Assembly (NCBI RefSeq): GCF_010614805.1
Contig: NZ_JAAFZC010000001.1
Coordinates: 62,001 to 126,000 of the forward strand
Direction of reading: 5' to 3'
From: Pseudooceanicola aestuarii
GTDB lineage: Bacteria; Pseudomonadota; Alphaproteobacteria; Rhodobacterales; Rhodobacteraceae
Length of the DNA stretch: 64,000 bases
Below the pieces are notes generated by a model that ran no database searches, was not told the DNA's origin, and was given only the letters and a program-made list of their open reading frames with translations. The number at the start of each line of letters is the position of its first letter. Positions within the stretch are counted from its first letter, which is position 1. A program made the translations under genes and the position numbers. Shown piece after piece: positions 1 through 8,656 of this stretch.

Positions 1-2
1 AT

Positions 3-701
3 CGGTTTCACGCGGTGGAGGAAAACAGCCCCCTGCTGGCCGCCGCCCAATGCCGGCTGCTGGCCGCAGATGACCACGGTATCAATCGCCTGGCGGAGGA
101 TTACGCCGATCTGATCGACCTGGATCCGGGCAATCCGTCGCATCTGCGCGCCTTTGGCCGGGATCTGCTGCCCGGATGGCATGGTGGCCCCGGCGACCTG
201 GACCGCCAGGCGCGGGAAACCGCCGTGCGGCTGGCCGATATCTGGGGCGCGGGCGCCTATGGCTGGGTCTGGATGGGGGCGTTGGCCCATGATCCCTATG
301 CCGCCGAATCCTGCGATGCCGACCTGATGGACAAGGCTTTGCAGGACATCCTGGCCCGCCGCCCCGACCAATACACGATCAACGCGATTTCGGCATTTTG
401 TCTTGTGGGCATGGTCCCCGACGCCGCCCCCGGCGATCTGTCCCTGCCTGCCCGCCGTCTGCGTGGGCGGCTGGCGGAGGCGGGGCAGAAGATCGCCGCC
501 ACACAGCTGACCGGCTTGCACCCCGCCATCTGGGCTGACCCGTTTCAGCGCGCCGAATGCGGGTGGGGCGCCCCCGACGCGGCCGCGCGGGAACGCGCCG
601 GCCGCCGCGCGCGAGAGCTGACATCGGCCTGCCGCCGCCTGGGCACCCCTCCGCCGGCCCCCATGGGCGGGGCCGGTGGCCGCTCCGCCCTGCGACTTTG
701 A
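3..701 (+). CDS. Hypothetical protein, 5' end outside window
   Basis: The reading frame is open from the first bases of the window, so the true start lies upstream and only the last 232 residues are seen. I do not recognise the family. The visible part is soluble, rich in Ala, Asp and Arg and helical in character, with no signal peptide or membrane segment in view. It has Trp-rich stretches around visible residues 55-90 and a basic, Pro-rich tail that looks disordered. A GTG at 15 could be used as a start, but no ribosome binding site precedes it and the frame stays open before it. It ends 164 bases before gatB on the same strand. It could be a TPR-like scaffold protein, but this is only an impression. 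Confidence 0.6.
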   Translation, partial: RFHAVEENSPLLAAAQCRLLAADDHGINRLAEDYADLIDLDPGNPSHLRAFGRDLLPGWHGGPGDLDRQARETAVRLADIWGAGAYGWVWMGALAHDPYAAESCDADLMDKALQDILARRPDQYTINAISAFCLVGMVPDAAPGDLSLPARRLRGRLAEAGQKIAATQLTGLHPAIWADPFQRAECGWGAPDAAARERAGRRARELTSACRRLGTPPPAPMGGAGGRSALRL

Positions 702-865
702 CCCCGACCCGTCCGCCCCGCACCCGCCAACGGGGCAAATCCCCAGCCCTACACGCGCAATCCCCGGCCGCGCTTTGCACCCGCATTGGCCGGGCACGGG
801 GCCTTGCCCCCTTCTCACCGCTCCCCTAGAACCCGTGCTCAAGCCATTCCGGGAGAGGACAAGGC

Positions 866-2377
866 ATGTTGGACCTGACATATGAAACGCCCAAGCCCAA
901 GGTAATCGCCGGGGCGAAGCACGATTGGGAACTGGTCATCGGGATGGAGGTACACGCGCAGGTGTCCTCCCGGGCCAAGCTGTTCTCCGGCGCGTCCACC
1001 CGGTTCGGTGCGGAACCCAATTCCAACGTCGCCTTTGTCGATGCGGCCATGCCCGGCATGCTGCCCGTGATCAATGAGTTCTGCGTGGCCCAGGCCGTGC
1101 GCACCGGGCTGGGGCTGAAGGCGCAGATCAATCTGCGCTCCGCTTTCGATCGGAAGAATTATTTCTATCCCGACCTGCCGCAGGGCTACCAGATTTCCCA
1201 GCTGTATCACCCCATCGTCGGCGAGGGCGAAATCCTGGTGGACATGGCGCCTGGTGTGGCGCGCCTGGTGCGGATCGAACGCATCCACCTGGAACAGGAC
1301 GCGGGCAAGTCGATCCATGACATGGATCCGGCGATGTCCTTTGTCGACCTGAACCGGACCGGCGTCGCCCTGATGGAGATCGTCTCCCGCCCTGATATCC
1401 GCGGACCGGAAGAGGCCGCCGCCTATATCACCAAGATGCGGCAGATCCTGCGCTACCTTGGCACCTGCGACGGCAACATGCAGAACGGCAACCTGCGCGC
1501 CGATGTGAACGTGTCGGTCTGTCGTCCGGGGCAATACGAGAAATACCAGGAGACGCAGGACTTCAACCATCTCGGCACCCGCTGCGAGATCAAGAACATG
1601 AATTCCATGCGCTTTATCCAGGCCGCGATTGATTACGAGGCGCGCCGCCAGATCGGCATCCTGGAGGCCGGTGGCGACATCGTGCAGGAAACCCGCCTCT
1701 ACGATCCCGACAAGAACGAGACCCGGTCGATGCGGTCCAAGGAAGAAGCGCATGACTACCGGTACTTCCCCGATCCCGACCTGCTGCCGTTGGAGATCGA
1801 GCAAGGTTGGGTGGACGATATCGCCGCAGGCCTGCCGGAACTTCCGGACGAGAAAAAGGCGCGGTTCGTCCGGGATTTCGGGCTGTCGGAATACGACGCC
1901 TCCGTCCTGACGGCCGAGGCGGAGAATGCCGCCTATTTCGAACAGGTGGCCGAGGGGCGGGATGGCAAGCTCGCCGCCAACTGGGTCATCAACGAGCTGT
2001 TCGGCCGCCTGAAGAAGGATGACAAGGGCATCGACGACAGCCCTGTCAGCCCCGATCAGCTGGGCGGGATCATCGCTCTGATCACCAAGGGCGACATCTC
2101 CGGGAAAATTGCCAAGGATCTGTTTGAAATCGTCTATACCGAGGGCGGCGACCCGGCGGAGATCGTCGCCGCGCGCGGCATGAAACAGGTCACCGACACC
2201 GGCGCGATCGAGGCCGCCGTGGACGAGGTCATCGCGGCAAATCCCGCACAGGTGGAAAAAGCGCAGCAGAACCCGAAACTTGCGGGCTGGTTCGTTGGCC
2301 AGGTGATGAAGGCCACCGGCGGCAAGGCCAACCCCAAGGCGGTGGATGAGCTGGTGAAAGCCAAGCTGGGCCTTTAA
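866..2377 (+). CDS. gatB: Asp-tRNA(Asn)/Glu-tRNA(Gln) amidotransferase subunit B
   Basis: GatB is the kinase and tRNA-binding subunit of the GatCAB complex, which turns misacylated Glu-tRNA(Gln) or Asp-tRNA(Asn) into the correct amide form in the cytoplasm. The 503 residues are full family length. The N-terminal catalytic cradle is clear: [12 protein letters not shown] near residue 28, [16 protein letters not shown] near 98-113, [12 protein letters not shown] near 145, and the [11 protein letters not shown] segment near 295. A helical YqeY-like tail follows, ending [13 protein letters not shown]. The ATG at 866 follows GGGAGAGG at a good distance. gatC and gatA are not in the window, so the subunits are encoded apart, which is common in this group. 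Confidence 0.98.
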   Translation: MLDLTYETPKPKVIAGAKHDWELVIGMEVHAQVSSRAKLFSGASTRFGAEPNSNVAFVDAAMPGMLPVINEFCVAQAVRTGLGLKAQINLRSAFDRKNYFYPDLPQGYQISQLYHPIVGEGEILVDMAPGVARLVRIERIHLEQDAGKSIHDMDPAMSFVDLNRTGVALMEIVSRPDIRGPEEAAAYITKMRQILRYLGTCDGNMQNGNLRADVNVSVCRPGQYEKYQETQDFNHLGTRCEIKNMNSMRFIQAAIDYEARRQIGILEAGGDIVQETRLYDPDKNETRSMRSKEEAHDYRYFPDPDLLPLEIEQGWVDDIAAGLPELPDEKKARFVRDFGLSEYDASVLTAEAENAAYFEQVAEGRDGKLAANWVINELFGRLKKDDKGIDDSPVSPDQLGGIIALITKGDISGKIAKDLFEIVYTEGGDPAEIVAARGMKQVTDTGAIEAAVDEVIAANPAQVEKAQQNPKLAGWFVGQVMKATGGKANPKAVDELVKAKLGL

Positions 2378-2752
2378 CCCGCCCTCAACCCGCAAGGGGG
2401 TATTCCCTGCGGAACCGCCTGCTGTGCGGCGACACGCCCCCTCATCTCTGCCGGGAGCGTGCTTGCCCCCGGCCTTGATGGGACATGCGCATCGCTCAGA
2501 CCATGGCTGTGGCCCCCTGTCGGCGTCCGCAAGCCATCCCTGTGGACCCTGCCCCCCGGGCCGGGCCATGCTCTTCTAGGTCAGGTCATGCTCCAAACCG
2601 CTGCGCCCGCCACGCAGCCGGGGAGCGCATGACGCGGGCGCCCCCGATCCCGGCCGCGTCATCCCCAAACCACAGCACGGCATCGGATCGCCTGGCCGGT
2701 CTGGACCTTCGCCGCGCCCCCCGCTACGCCGATACGGCAGAAGGAGGGAGCG
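2378..2752. other. Intergenic, no gene seen
   Basis: This is 375 bases of very GC-rich sequence between gatB and the thioesterase gene. Short open frames cross it on both strands but lack ribosome binding sites and have untypical composition. A strong AAGGAGGG at the right edge belongs to the next gene. I see no RNA gene, repeat or convincing terminator. Confidence 0.5.
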
Positions 2753-3220
2753 ATGGCTGAATTCATTTCGGAACCGATGGGGCTGAAGCCCGAGTGGATC
2801 GATTTCAACGGCCACTTGAACATGGCCTATTACAACGTGCTGTTCGATACCGGCGTCGACGATGCCTTCGAATTGCTGGGCCTGTCGGAACGCTACATGC
2901 GGAACACCGCCCACACGACCTATTCCGCCGAATTCCGCACCCGGTACCTGCGGGAATTGCACCTGGGCGCACAGGTCAGGGTGACCCTTCGGATCCTGGA
3001 TCACGGGCCGAAGAGCTTTCATTTCTGCCAGACGATCCAGCACCAGGACGGCTGGATCGCCGCCACCGGCGAGGGCATCAGCCTGCATATCGACCAATCC
3101 GGCCCCCGGGTGGCACCCTATCCGCCCGAGATCCACGAAAAGATTGCCGCGATGGCCGCCGATCATGCCACACTGCCGGTGCCCGATTGGGTCGGCGCGC
3201 CGATGGGTCTGCGGAAATGA
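2753..3220 (+). CDS. Hotdog-fold acyl-CoA thioesterase family protein
   Basis: A 155-residue single-domain hotdog protein. The conserved opening WIDFNGHLNMAYYNVLFD (residues 14-31) matches the helix-entry motif of the 4-hydroxybenzoyl-CoA/YbgC-like thioesterases, where the D..GH..N block positions the thioester and carries the catalytic Asp. In this superfamily the protein would hydrolyse a small acyl-CoA. The closest relatives I recall are the thioesterases of carnitine and betaine catabolism, but no such genes are next to it, so the substrate is open. The ATG at 2753 follows AAGGAGGG, an excellent ribosome binding site. It stands alone between gatB and a DUF4177 gene. Confidence 0.85.
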   Translation: MAEFISEPMGLKPEWIDFNGHLNMAYYNVLFDTGVDDAFELLGLSERYMRNTAHTTYSAEFRTRYLRELHLGAQVRVTLRILDHGPKSFHFCQTIQHQDGWIAATGEGISLHIDQSGPRVAPYPPEIHEKIAAMAADHATLPVPDWVGAPMGLRK

Positions 3221-3341
3221 TCATGGCGATGCCAGATTTCCGGTCCGGGATCGCCCCAAAGGCAATGCATATCTTTCGCTCGGATCTTGCGGTATTCTTT
3301 GGCCTGGTCCGGCCCGGCACGGATAAATCAATTGGATCGAG

Positions 3342-4439
3342 ATGACCATTTTTGAGTACAGGGTTGTGCCCGCCCCCCAGCGGGGCAAGCGGGCGCGGGG
3401 CGCCAAGGGCCCCGAAGGGCGGTTTGCCCATGCCATCGAGACGTTGATGAACGAGATGGCCGGCGACGGTTGGGAATATTGGAGGGCGGAAACCTTGCCA
3501 TCGGAGGAACGCTCCGGCCTGACCTCCGTCGCCACGACCTATCGCAACCTGCTGATCTTTCGGCGGCGCCGGGCGGGCAGTACCGACGCGTTCCGGCCCG
3601 AGTTGCTGGAACCGCCCGAACGGGAGGAGACGCCGATCCTGCTGCCCGCGGCTGAAGCGGCGCAGGATTTCCGCGACCCACCGGAAGAAGACGATGAACA
3701 CGGCGCACAGGAAGTCACTGCCAGCGACGGCTTTGCCGAGCTGCTGCGCCGCCGTGCCGCCCGCCTCTCCGGTGCGTGGAACGATGACAGCCGGGGCCTT
3801 CGGCAGGATGCCGACGCGATCTCCGACATGCCCGAGGACAGCGCCTTCCCCGCCGATCAGGGGGACGAGGCGGTCGAGGACGAAACTGACAGCGCGACTG
3901 GTATCGATGCCGCGCGCCGATCCAATGCCACGCCCGAAGACGCCCCCGTTCCGCCGCAAGACAGCACACCGGAGATCCCCGCCGGGGGGCCCGGCCGCGT
4001 GATCGCCGCCGCCTTCGTCCCGCAGGACAGCGCCGAGGCGACCGCGCTGAACTCCGCCCCGGATACCGGACCGAGCTCCGCCCTGGATGTCACCACCGAG
4101 ACCCCCGTCACGCAGGTAGAGACGGCGCCGGCAATCGGCCCCGACGCCGCGAGCCGTGAACCAGCGCCCGACGCCACCGTGGTCGACGCGCCGCGCCTTG
4201 TAGGACGCAGATTGCCCGAAAACCTCCGCGTGGTCGACCGCTACGCCCCCATGGGCGGCGACACTCCGGACCCCGCACCGGCATCGCCCCCCCCCCCGGA
4301 AGCACCTGTCGACACAGCCCCGGACGCCCCTTCCTCAGGCGACTTCACGCCCCCTGCCGATCCCGATACGGAGGACGAGGCCGAAGCCGACCTGACCGAG
4401 GTGCCGGAGGCGCTGAAATTCCGCGACGCCCGCCCCTGA
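3342..4439 (+). CDS. DUF4177 protein with long acidic, proline-rich tail
   Basis: Of 365 residues, about the first 80 form a small folded domain of the DUF4177 type, beginning MTIFEYRVVPAP and including the hallmark GDGWEYWRAETLP. DUF4177 is found in many bacteria and has no established function. The remaining 280 residues are low complexity, dominated by Asp, Glu, Pro, Ala and Thr, and are very probably disordered. The last stretch (LPENLRVVDRYAPMGG, then an acidic run ending LKFRDARP) keeps some ordered-looking sequence. There is no signal peptide. A C-run at 4290-4298 is a possible slippage or sequencing-error site. The gene stands alone, followed by convergent bolA. Confidence 0.8.
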   Translation: MTIFEYRVVPAPQRGKRARGAKGPEGRFAHAIETLMNEMAGDGWEYWRAETLPSEERSGLTSVATTYRNLLIFRRRRAGSTDAFRPELLEPPEREETPILLPAAEAAQDFRDPPEEDDEHGAQEVTASDGFAELLRRRAARLSGAWNDDSRGLRQDADAISDMPEDSAFPADQGDEAVEDETDSATGIDAARRSNATPEDAPVPPQDSTPEIPAGGPGRVIAAAFVPQDSAEATALNSAPDTGPSSALDVTTETPVTQVETAPAIGPDAASREPAPDATVVDAPRLVGRRLPENLRVVDRYAPMGGDTPDPAPASPPPPEAPVDTAPDAPSSGDFTPPADPDTEDEAEADLTEVPEALKFRDARP

Positions 4440-4497
4440 GGCCCGCCGGATCCTTGCGGCATGGGGCGCCGCGCGGCAGCAGCCGGACAAAGGGGGG

Positions 4498-4755
4498 CTA
4501 TGCTTCCAGTTCCAATGCCAGGGCGTGGATGCGGCTGATCAGATCGGGCCCCAGGGCGGCGTGAACCGCGCGGTGGCGGGCGATCCGGGACTGCCCTTCG
4601 AAGGCGGCGGCCTTCATGCGGATGCGAAAATGACTTTCCCCCCCCTCCTGGTACCCGGCATGGCCGCGATGGCTTTCGCTTTCGTCCAGCACTTCCAGCC
4701 GCTCCGGAGTAAAACTGCGCTCCAACGCACTGCGGATCTCTGCCGTTCGGGACAT
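4498..4755 (-). CDS. bolA: BolA family protein
   Basis: 85 residues, the usual length for BolA-like proteins, which pair with monothiol glutaredoxins in iron-sulfur handling and stress response. The core shows SHFRIRMKAAAFEGQSRIARHRAVHAAL, given here only by its parts: SHFRI, then the FEGQSRIARHR helix with the conserved His ligand. I choose the ATG at 4755 over an upstream one at 4788 because AGGAGA sits seven bases ahead of it. It is divergent from the J-domain gene with 74 bases between starts, an arrangement common in Rhodobacterales. Confidence 0.92.
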   Translation of the reverse strand: MSRTAEIRSALERSFTPERLEVLDESESHRGHAGYQEGGESHFRIRMKAAAFEGQSRIARHRAVHAALGPDLISRIHALALELEA

Positions 4756-4829
4756 TTTTTCTTCTCCTGCCTCTTCAATCTCTCGCATCTCAGACTAAAC
4801 TGCATCGCCTGACTCGGAAAGGAGCACTC

Positions 4830-5456
4830 ATGCCCAAGCCTGACCCATTCGGCTTTGATATGTCGGTTTCCTCGGCCAAAAAGAAAACCAACCGCGGTCG
4901 TCGCGGTATGTCCGGCGCATCCGAGACATCGACCCGCGTGTGCGAACATCCGGGCTGCGAGGAGGCGGGAAAGTACCGCGCGCCCAAGGCGCCGGACGTT
5001 CTGGACGAATTCAAATGGTTTTGCCGGGACCACGTTCGCGAATACAATCTGAAGTGGAACTTCTTTGACGGAACAACCGAAGCGGAAATGAACGCTCAGA
5101 TGTCCAAGGACAAGGTCTGGGACCGCCAGACCAAACCCATGGGCGACCCCGAACAGCGCGCCTGGGCGCGGTTGGGGATCGAGGATGCGCACCAGGTTCT
5201 GGGCGCCAACGCGACACAGAACCCCGGCCGCAACGGCCAGGCCGCTGGCCGGCGCCTGCCCCCCACGGAACGCCAGGCGATCGAGATCCTGGAGGCACGC
5301 GATGATTGGTCCAAGGCCGAGGTCCGCAAGGCCTACAAGGCGCTGATCAAGGTGCTGCACCCGGATATGAACGGCGGCGATCGCAGCCAGGAAGAACAAT
5401 TGCAGCAGGTGGTCTGGGCCTGGGATCAGATCAAGGACAGCCGCAACTTCAAGTGA
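4830..5456 (+). CDS. J-domain (DnaJ-like) protein
   Basis: 208 residues. The C-terminal third is a J domain: AIEILEARDDWSKAEVRKAYK followed by the diagnostic HPD triad in KVLHPDMNGGD near residue 180. J domains stimulate the ATPase of an Hsp70 partner. The N-terminal part has a small Cys/His pattern (CEHPGCEEAG near residue 32, then FCRDH near 56) that could hold a metal. There is no Gly/Phe region or DnaJ zinc finger, so this is a stand-alone J protein, not DnaJ. The start is supported by GGAAAGGAG. In many relatives the bolA/J-domain pair precedes cobS-cobT; here it is followed by convergent msrB. Confidence 0.9.
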   Translation: MPKPDPFGFDMSVSSAKKKTNRGRRGMSGASETSTRVCEHPGCEEAGKYRAPKAPDVLDEFKWFCRDHVREYNLKWNFFDGTTEAEMNAQMSKDKVWDRQTKPMGDPEQRAWARLGIEDAHQVLGANATQNPGRNGQAAGRRLPPTERQAIEILEARDDWSKAEVRKAYKALIKVLHPDMNGGDRSQEEQLQQVVWAWDQIKDSRNFK

Positions 5457-5572
5457 GGCCTGCCTTGCGGAATGCGGCTAACATTCTGAGCTGAAATTGG
5501 AAGAGGCCGGCCCTGACCCCTCAAGGATCGTGGCCGGCCCTTTGCCGGAAACAGGGCGTGGCCCCCGCGCGG

Positions 5573-6064
5573 TCAGGTATTGGTTGGGGTGAACTTCAGG
5601 CTGACGCCGTTCAGGCAATGGCGCTTGCCGGTGGGTTCGGGACCATCGTCGAAGATATGACCCAGATGCGAACCGCAGCGGCGGCAATGTACCTCTGTGC
5701 GCGTGGCAAACAGGCTGCGATCCGGCTTGGTCCGGACAGCATCATCCGCGATCGGCCGGGTAAAGCTGGGCCAGCCGGTGCCCGAATCGAACTTGTCCGC
5801 CGAAGAGTAGATCGGCAGGTCGCATCCCCGGCACAGGTAGGTGCCATCTTCTTTCAGGTCATGCAACTTGGAACTGTAGGCAGGTTCCGTACCGTCTTCG
5901 CGCATGACCTTGTATTCCAGATCGCTCAGCATCGCCTTCCATTCCGGCACGCTGCGCTGCACCTCGAAACTGCCGGAAGCGGCGTTCAAGGGGCCCCTTG
6001 CAAGGCCTGTGGCAAAGGTGCTGGCCGTGGCGGCCGCGGTGGTCAGGAAAACACGACGTTTCAT
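5573..6064 (-). CDS. msrB: Peptide-methionine (R)-S-oxide reductase MsrB, Tat-exported
   Basis: MsrB reduces the R form of methionine sulfoxide in proteins. The 163 residues begin with a twin-arginine signal (KRRVFLTTAAATAST), so the enzyme should be folded before export and act in the periplasm. Zinc-binding CXXC pairs are seen in YLCRGCDLP and EVHCRRCGSHLGH, and the catalytic Cys is in GKRHCLNGVSLKF. I place the start at 6064, not 6109, because AAAGGAGG precedes it and this puts the signal peptide at the N-terminus. It is followed on the same strand, upstream, by a secreted fasciclin-domain gene, so both may serve the envelope. Confidence 0.95.
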   Translation of the reverse strand: MKRRVFLTTAAATASTFATGLARGPLNAASGSFEVQRSVPEWKAMLSDLEYKVMREDGTEPAYSSKLHDLKEDGTYLCRGCDLPIYSSADKFDSGTGWPSFTRPIADDAVRTKPDRSLFATRTEVHCRRCGSHLGHIFDDGPEPTGKRHCLNGVSLKFTPTNT

Positions 6065-6202
6065 CTGGGGGCCTCCTTTCGGAAGGGTCTTGTCTTGAAG
6101 AATTTGCATTGAATCGGAGGGAAAAAGATCGGCCGCCCGCGAGGGGTGCGGGCGGCCGTGAGGTTCGGTGCGGCCCGGATCACGCGACCCGGCCGCGCCG
6201 GA

Positions 6203-6769
6203 TTACATCGCGGGCATCAGCACCGTGTCGATCACGTGCACGACGCCGTTCGACTGATCGACATCGGCGACGGTGACATTGGCGACGTTGCCCTGCTCGT
6301 CTTCGATCATGATCGCGTCGCCATCATAGGTCGCCTGCAAGGTGCAGCCGCCGACGGTGGGTACCGGGTGCTCCCCACCGTCATCGTCGATCATGCCACG
6401 GATGGCGTCCGACATGGCATCGGCGGCGACGACGTGGCAGGTCAGGATCTTGGTCAGCTGTTCCTTGTTTTCAGGCTTCAGCAGGTCTTCGACAGTACCT
6501 TCGGGCAGTTTCTCGAAGGCGGCGTTGGTGGGGGCGAACACGGTGAACGGGCCTTCGCCGCTCAGCGTTTCAACCAGGCCTGCGGCCTTCACGGCGGCAA
6601 CCAGCGTGGTGTGGTCTGCGCTCTGCGAGGCGTTCTCCACGATGGTCTTGTCAGCGAACATTTCAGCGCCGCCCACCATCGGGTTCTTACCGCCATGGGA
6701 TTCGGCAAAGGCGCCCCCGGCCAGCAGGGCAGAGGTCGCAGCGGCGGTAATCAGGGTCTTGAACGTCAT
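6203..6769 (-). CDS. Secreted fasciclin (FAS1) domain protein
   Basis: 188 residues with a clear Sec signal peptide (TLITAAATSALLAGGAFAES) and one FAS1 domain. The H1 and H2 boxes are visible as GPFTVFAPTNAAFEKLP and the closing NGVVHVIDTVLMP. FAS1 domains mediate adhesion; in proteobacteria such small periplasmic forms are often induced by stress. Three ATG codons follow one another at 6775, 6772 and 6769. GGAGA touches the first, so the third, with six bases of spacing, is preferred. The gene lies 138 bases upstream of msrB on the same strand and could be co-transcribed with it. Confidence 0.92.
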   Translation of the reverse strand: MTFKTLITAAATSALLAGGAFAESHGGKNPMVGGAEMFADKTIVENASQSADHTTLVAAVKAAGLVETLSGEGPFTVFAPTNAAFEKLPEGTVEDLLKPENKEQLTKILTCHVVAADAMSDAIRGMIDDDGGEHPVPTVGGCTLQATYDGDAIMIEDEQGNVANVTVADVDQSNGVVHVIDTVLMPAM

Positions 6770-7075
6770 CATCATTCTCCATCTGTTGGCTTCGAGAACC
6801 TTCCCGAAGCGCCCAATTTTCTGTCAGGCTGCTGGAGATACGGGCAGTAGCTCTGCCCGGTTTCGAAAAAGGCGATGACGTCTTCTCACGACAATTCACG
6901 GAAAATTTTCGGGACTTCACGACGATGCGCACTAGCGAACCTTCCTGTCTTGTCGCCGTGGCCCGCGCCGAACCTAGGTCGCCAACAAGGATCGCCTGCC
7001 CCCGAAATGACGAAAGGGCCGCCCCCGGGGGGGAGCCCATCGCTCACGGTCGTGCCTCTGGGCTCCGCTTCAGGT
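6770..7075. other. Intergenic with two inverted repeats
   Basis: About 300 bases between the fasciclin gene and the inositol monophosphatase gene, both on the minus strand. A perfect inverted repeat CGGGCAG-TAGCT-CTGCCCG spans 6841-6859, about 70 bases ahead of the fasciclin start, where an operator could sit. A second, GGAGCCCA with TGGGCTCC (7032-7039 and 7059-7066), lies just past the 3' end of suhB and may be a transcript-end structure, though no T-run follows it. Confidence 0.4.
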
Positions 7076-7864
7076 TCAGGTGTTGCGAATGACCTTGGTA
7101 AAGGCGTCGAACAGCCCTTCGTTGGCGGTGATCACCTCGCCATCGGCAAAGATATCACCGTCCTTGCGCAGCGGCTCCACCAGCGCACCGGCCTCGCGCA
7201 GGATCACCAGCCCGGCGGCCATGTCCCAGGAATTCAAGCGACGTTCCCAGAAGCCGTCGTACCGGCCCGCCGCCACATAGGCCATGTCCAGCGCCGCCGC
7301 CCCCCAGCGCCGCACCCCGGCACAGGCGGGCAGCAGCCGCGCCAGGTCCTGGATCGTGGCCGGCAGGTCGGAACGCCCACCAAAGGGCAGGCCCGTAGCA
7401 TAGATCGATTCGATCATCCGCGTCCGTCCGGAGGCGCGGATGCGGCTTTCGTTCATCCAGGCGCCTTCGCCTTTCTCCGCAAAGAACATCTCGTTCTTGG
7501 CGGCGTCAAAGATCACGCCGGCGACCATCTGACCCTTGTGTTCCAGCCCGATGGAAATCGCCCAATGCGGAAGGCCGTGCAGGAAATTCGTGGTGCCGTC
7601 CAACGGATCGACGATCCAGCGGCGGGTGGGATCCTGCCCGGCATCCTCGCCCCCCTCCTCGGCCAGCCAACCATAGGTCGGACGGGCGGTCATCAATTCT
7701 TCTTTCAGGATCTTCTCGGCGGCGATATCGGCCCGGCTGACGAAATCGCCCGCGCCTTTCATCGACACCTGAAGGTTCTCCACCTCGCGGAAGTCCTTCA
7801 CCAGGGAGCGGCCCGCCTTACGGGCGGCCTTGATCATGATGTTGAGATTGGCGCTACCGACCAT
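7076..7864 (-). CDS. suhB: Inositol monophosphatase family protein
   Basis: 262 residues, full length for the family, which removes phosphate from inositol-1-phosphate or related sugar phosphates in a magnesium-dependent way. The metal-binding motifs are in order: WLAEEGGED near residue 66, then IVDPLDGTTNFLHG near 84-97, and the C-terminal NSWDMAAGLVILREAG with its metal-binding Asp. SuhB-type members also act in rRNA transcription antitermination, but that cannot be read from sequence, so the symbol is a family label. AGGAGG sits seven bases ahead of the ATG. It is the last gene of a minus-strand run and is separated from the sulfur cassette by 355 bases. Confidence 0.93.
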   Translation of the reverse strand: MVGSANLNIMIKAARKAGRSLVKDFREVENLQVSMKGAGDFVSRADIAAEKILKEELMTARPTYGWLAEEGGEDAGQDPTRRWIVDPLDGTTNFLHGLPHWAISIGLEHKGQMVAGVIFDAAKNEMFFAEKGEGAWMNESRIRASGRTRMIESIYATGLPFGGRSDLPATIQDLARLLPACAGVRRWGAAALDMAYVAAGRYDGFWERRLNSWDMAAGLVILREAGALVEPLRKDGDIFADGEVITANEGLFDAFTKVIRNT

Positions 7865-8219
7865 TGGGGCCTCCTGTGTGTCAGATCGCGCGTATAGACG
7901 CGGCGACCGCGTTTGCCAAGGCGTCTGGACGCCAGCGGGCCTGTGCCGGCGAACGCCGACCGCGCCGGAGATCGCCCCCTTCGGGACGAAATACCGCGGG
8001 GGTGAATTGAGCGCAGCTCAAGAGGGGGCAGCGCCCCCTGCCACATCTCGACCCTTTGCAACGTCGGGTCGACAGGTTCGTCGCCGCGCCGCTGACGCCG
8101 CCGCAGCATGGGGGGCACCGCAAGTCGCGGCAAGGCTGGGTCCACTGCTTTGCCACGTCCCGCGCCCAGCTCCTGCCCCGCATTCAGCCCCTGCCCCGCA
8201 TTCAGCCCCTGCCCCGCGT
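7865..8219. other. Intergenic, GC-rich, no gene seen
   Basis: 355 bases between two minus-strand genes. Open frames on both strands here are composition artefacts. The right edge carries a short tandem repeat (described separately). No RNA gene or clear terminator is visible. Confidence 0.5.
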
Positions 8220-8226
8220 TCAGCCC
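8173..8226. repeat. 18-bp tandem repeat, three copies
   Basis: The unit CTGCCCCGCATTCAGCCC occurs at 8173-8190 and 8191-8208 exactly, and at 8209-8226 with one change (CGTT for CATT). The third copy includes the stop codon of the sulfurtransferase gene, so the array seems to have grown outward from that gene's 3' end. The period is a multiple of three but the array is mostly non-coding. Confidence 0.85.
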
Positions 8227-8648
8227 GCCGACAGCTCTTCCAGACGGGGGCGCAGCGCGGCCAGGTCATAGCCGGCCCTGGCTGTGGTGGTCAGGATCTC
8301 CTCCGGGGCCATTCCGGCCGTTGCCTGGCCCAGCGACCAGATCACCGAACAGCGCGTGCCAGAGGCGCAATAGGCCAGCACCGGCCCGTCCGAGGCTTCC
8401 ACCGTCTGCATCTGGATCGCGGTATTCTCAGGCGTCATGGTCTGATGGGTCAGCGGCAGTACCACGAAATCCAGCCCGGCCGCCTTGGCCGCGCCGGCCA
8501 TTGCGTCGGCCTGCCATTCCGGCGGGTTCTCGGCATCGGGGCGGTTGCAGATCACCGTGGTGAACCCGGCCTCGCGGATCGCGGCCATATCCTCGGGCGC
8601 GATCTGGGGAGAGACGGCATAGCGGGGGGTCAGGGGTCTGATGTTCAT
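8220..8648 (-). CDS. DUF442 (TIGR01244-type) sulfurtransferase/phosphatase-like protein
   Basis: 142 residues of the DUF442 family, a tyrosine-phosphatase-fold domain that in Blh-type proteins works as a rhodanese-like sulfurtransferase. The active loop is VLAYCASGTRCSVIW, with Cys94 as probable nucleophile. The start MNIRPLTPRYAVSPQ is typical of the family. I take the ATG at 8648 because the longer frame runs back into the upstream gene. It is the last gene of a four-gene minus-strand sulfur cassette, eight bases after the second YeeE half. In Blh proteins of plant-associated bacteria this domain is fused to the dioxygenase; here they are separate genes. Confidence 0.9.
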   Translation of the reverse strand: MNIRPLTPRYAVSPQIAPEDMAAIREAGFTTVICNRPDAENPPEWQADAMAGAAKAAGLDFVVLPLTHQTMTPENTAIQMQTVEASDGPVLAYCASGTRCSVIWSLGQATAGMAPEEILTTTARAGYDLAALRPRLEELSAG

Positions 8649-8656
8649 GCCTTTGG

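Noticed and set aside
839..2569. 576-codon open frame opposite gatB
   Set aside because: High GC suppresses stop codons on the opposite strand. The sense gene gatB is certain and the antisense product resembles nothing.
4498..5456. Expectation of cobS-cobT after the bolA/J-domain pair
   Set aside because: In many relatives they follow, but here the next gene is convergent msrB and no cobaltochelatase sequence is seen.
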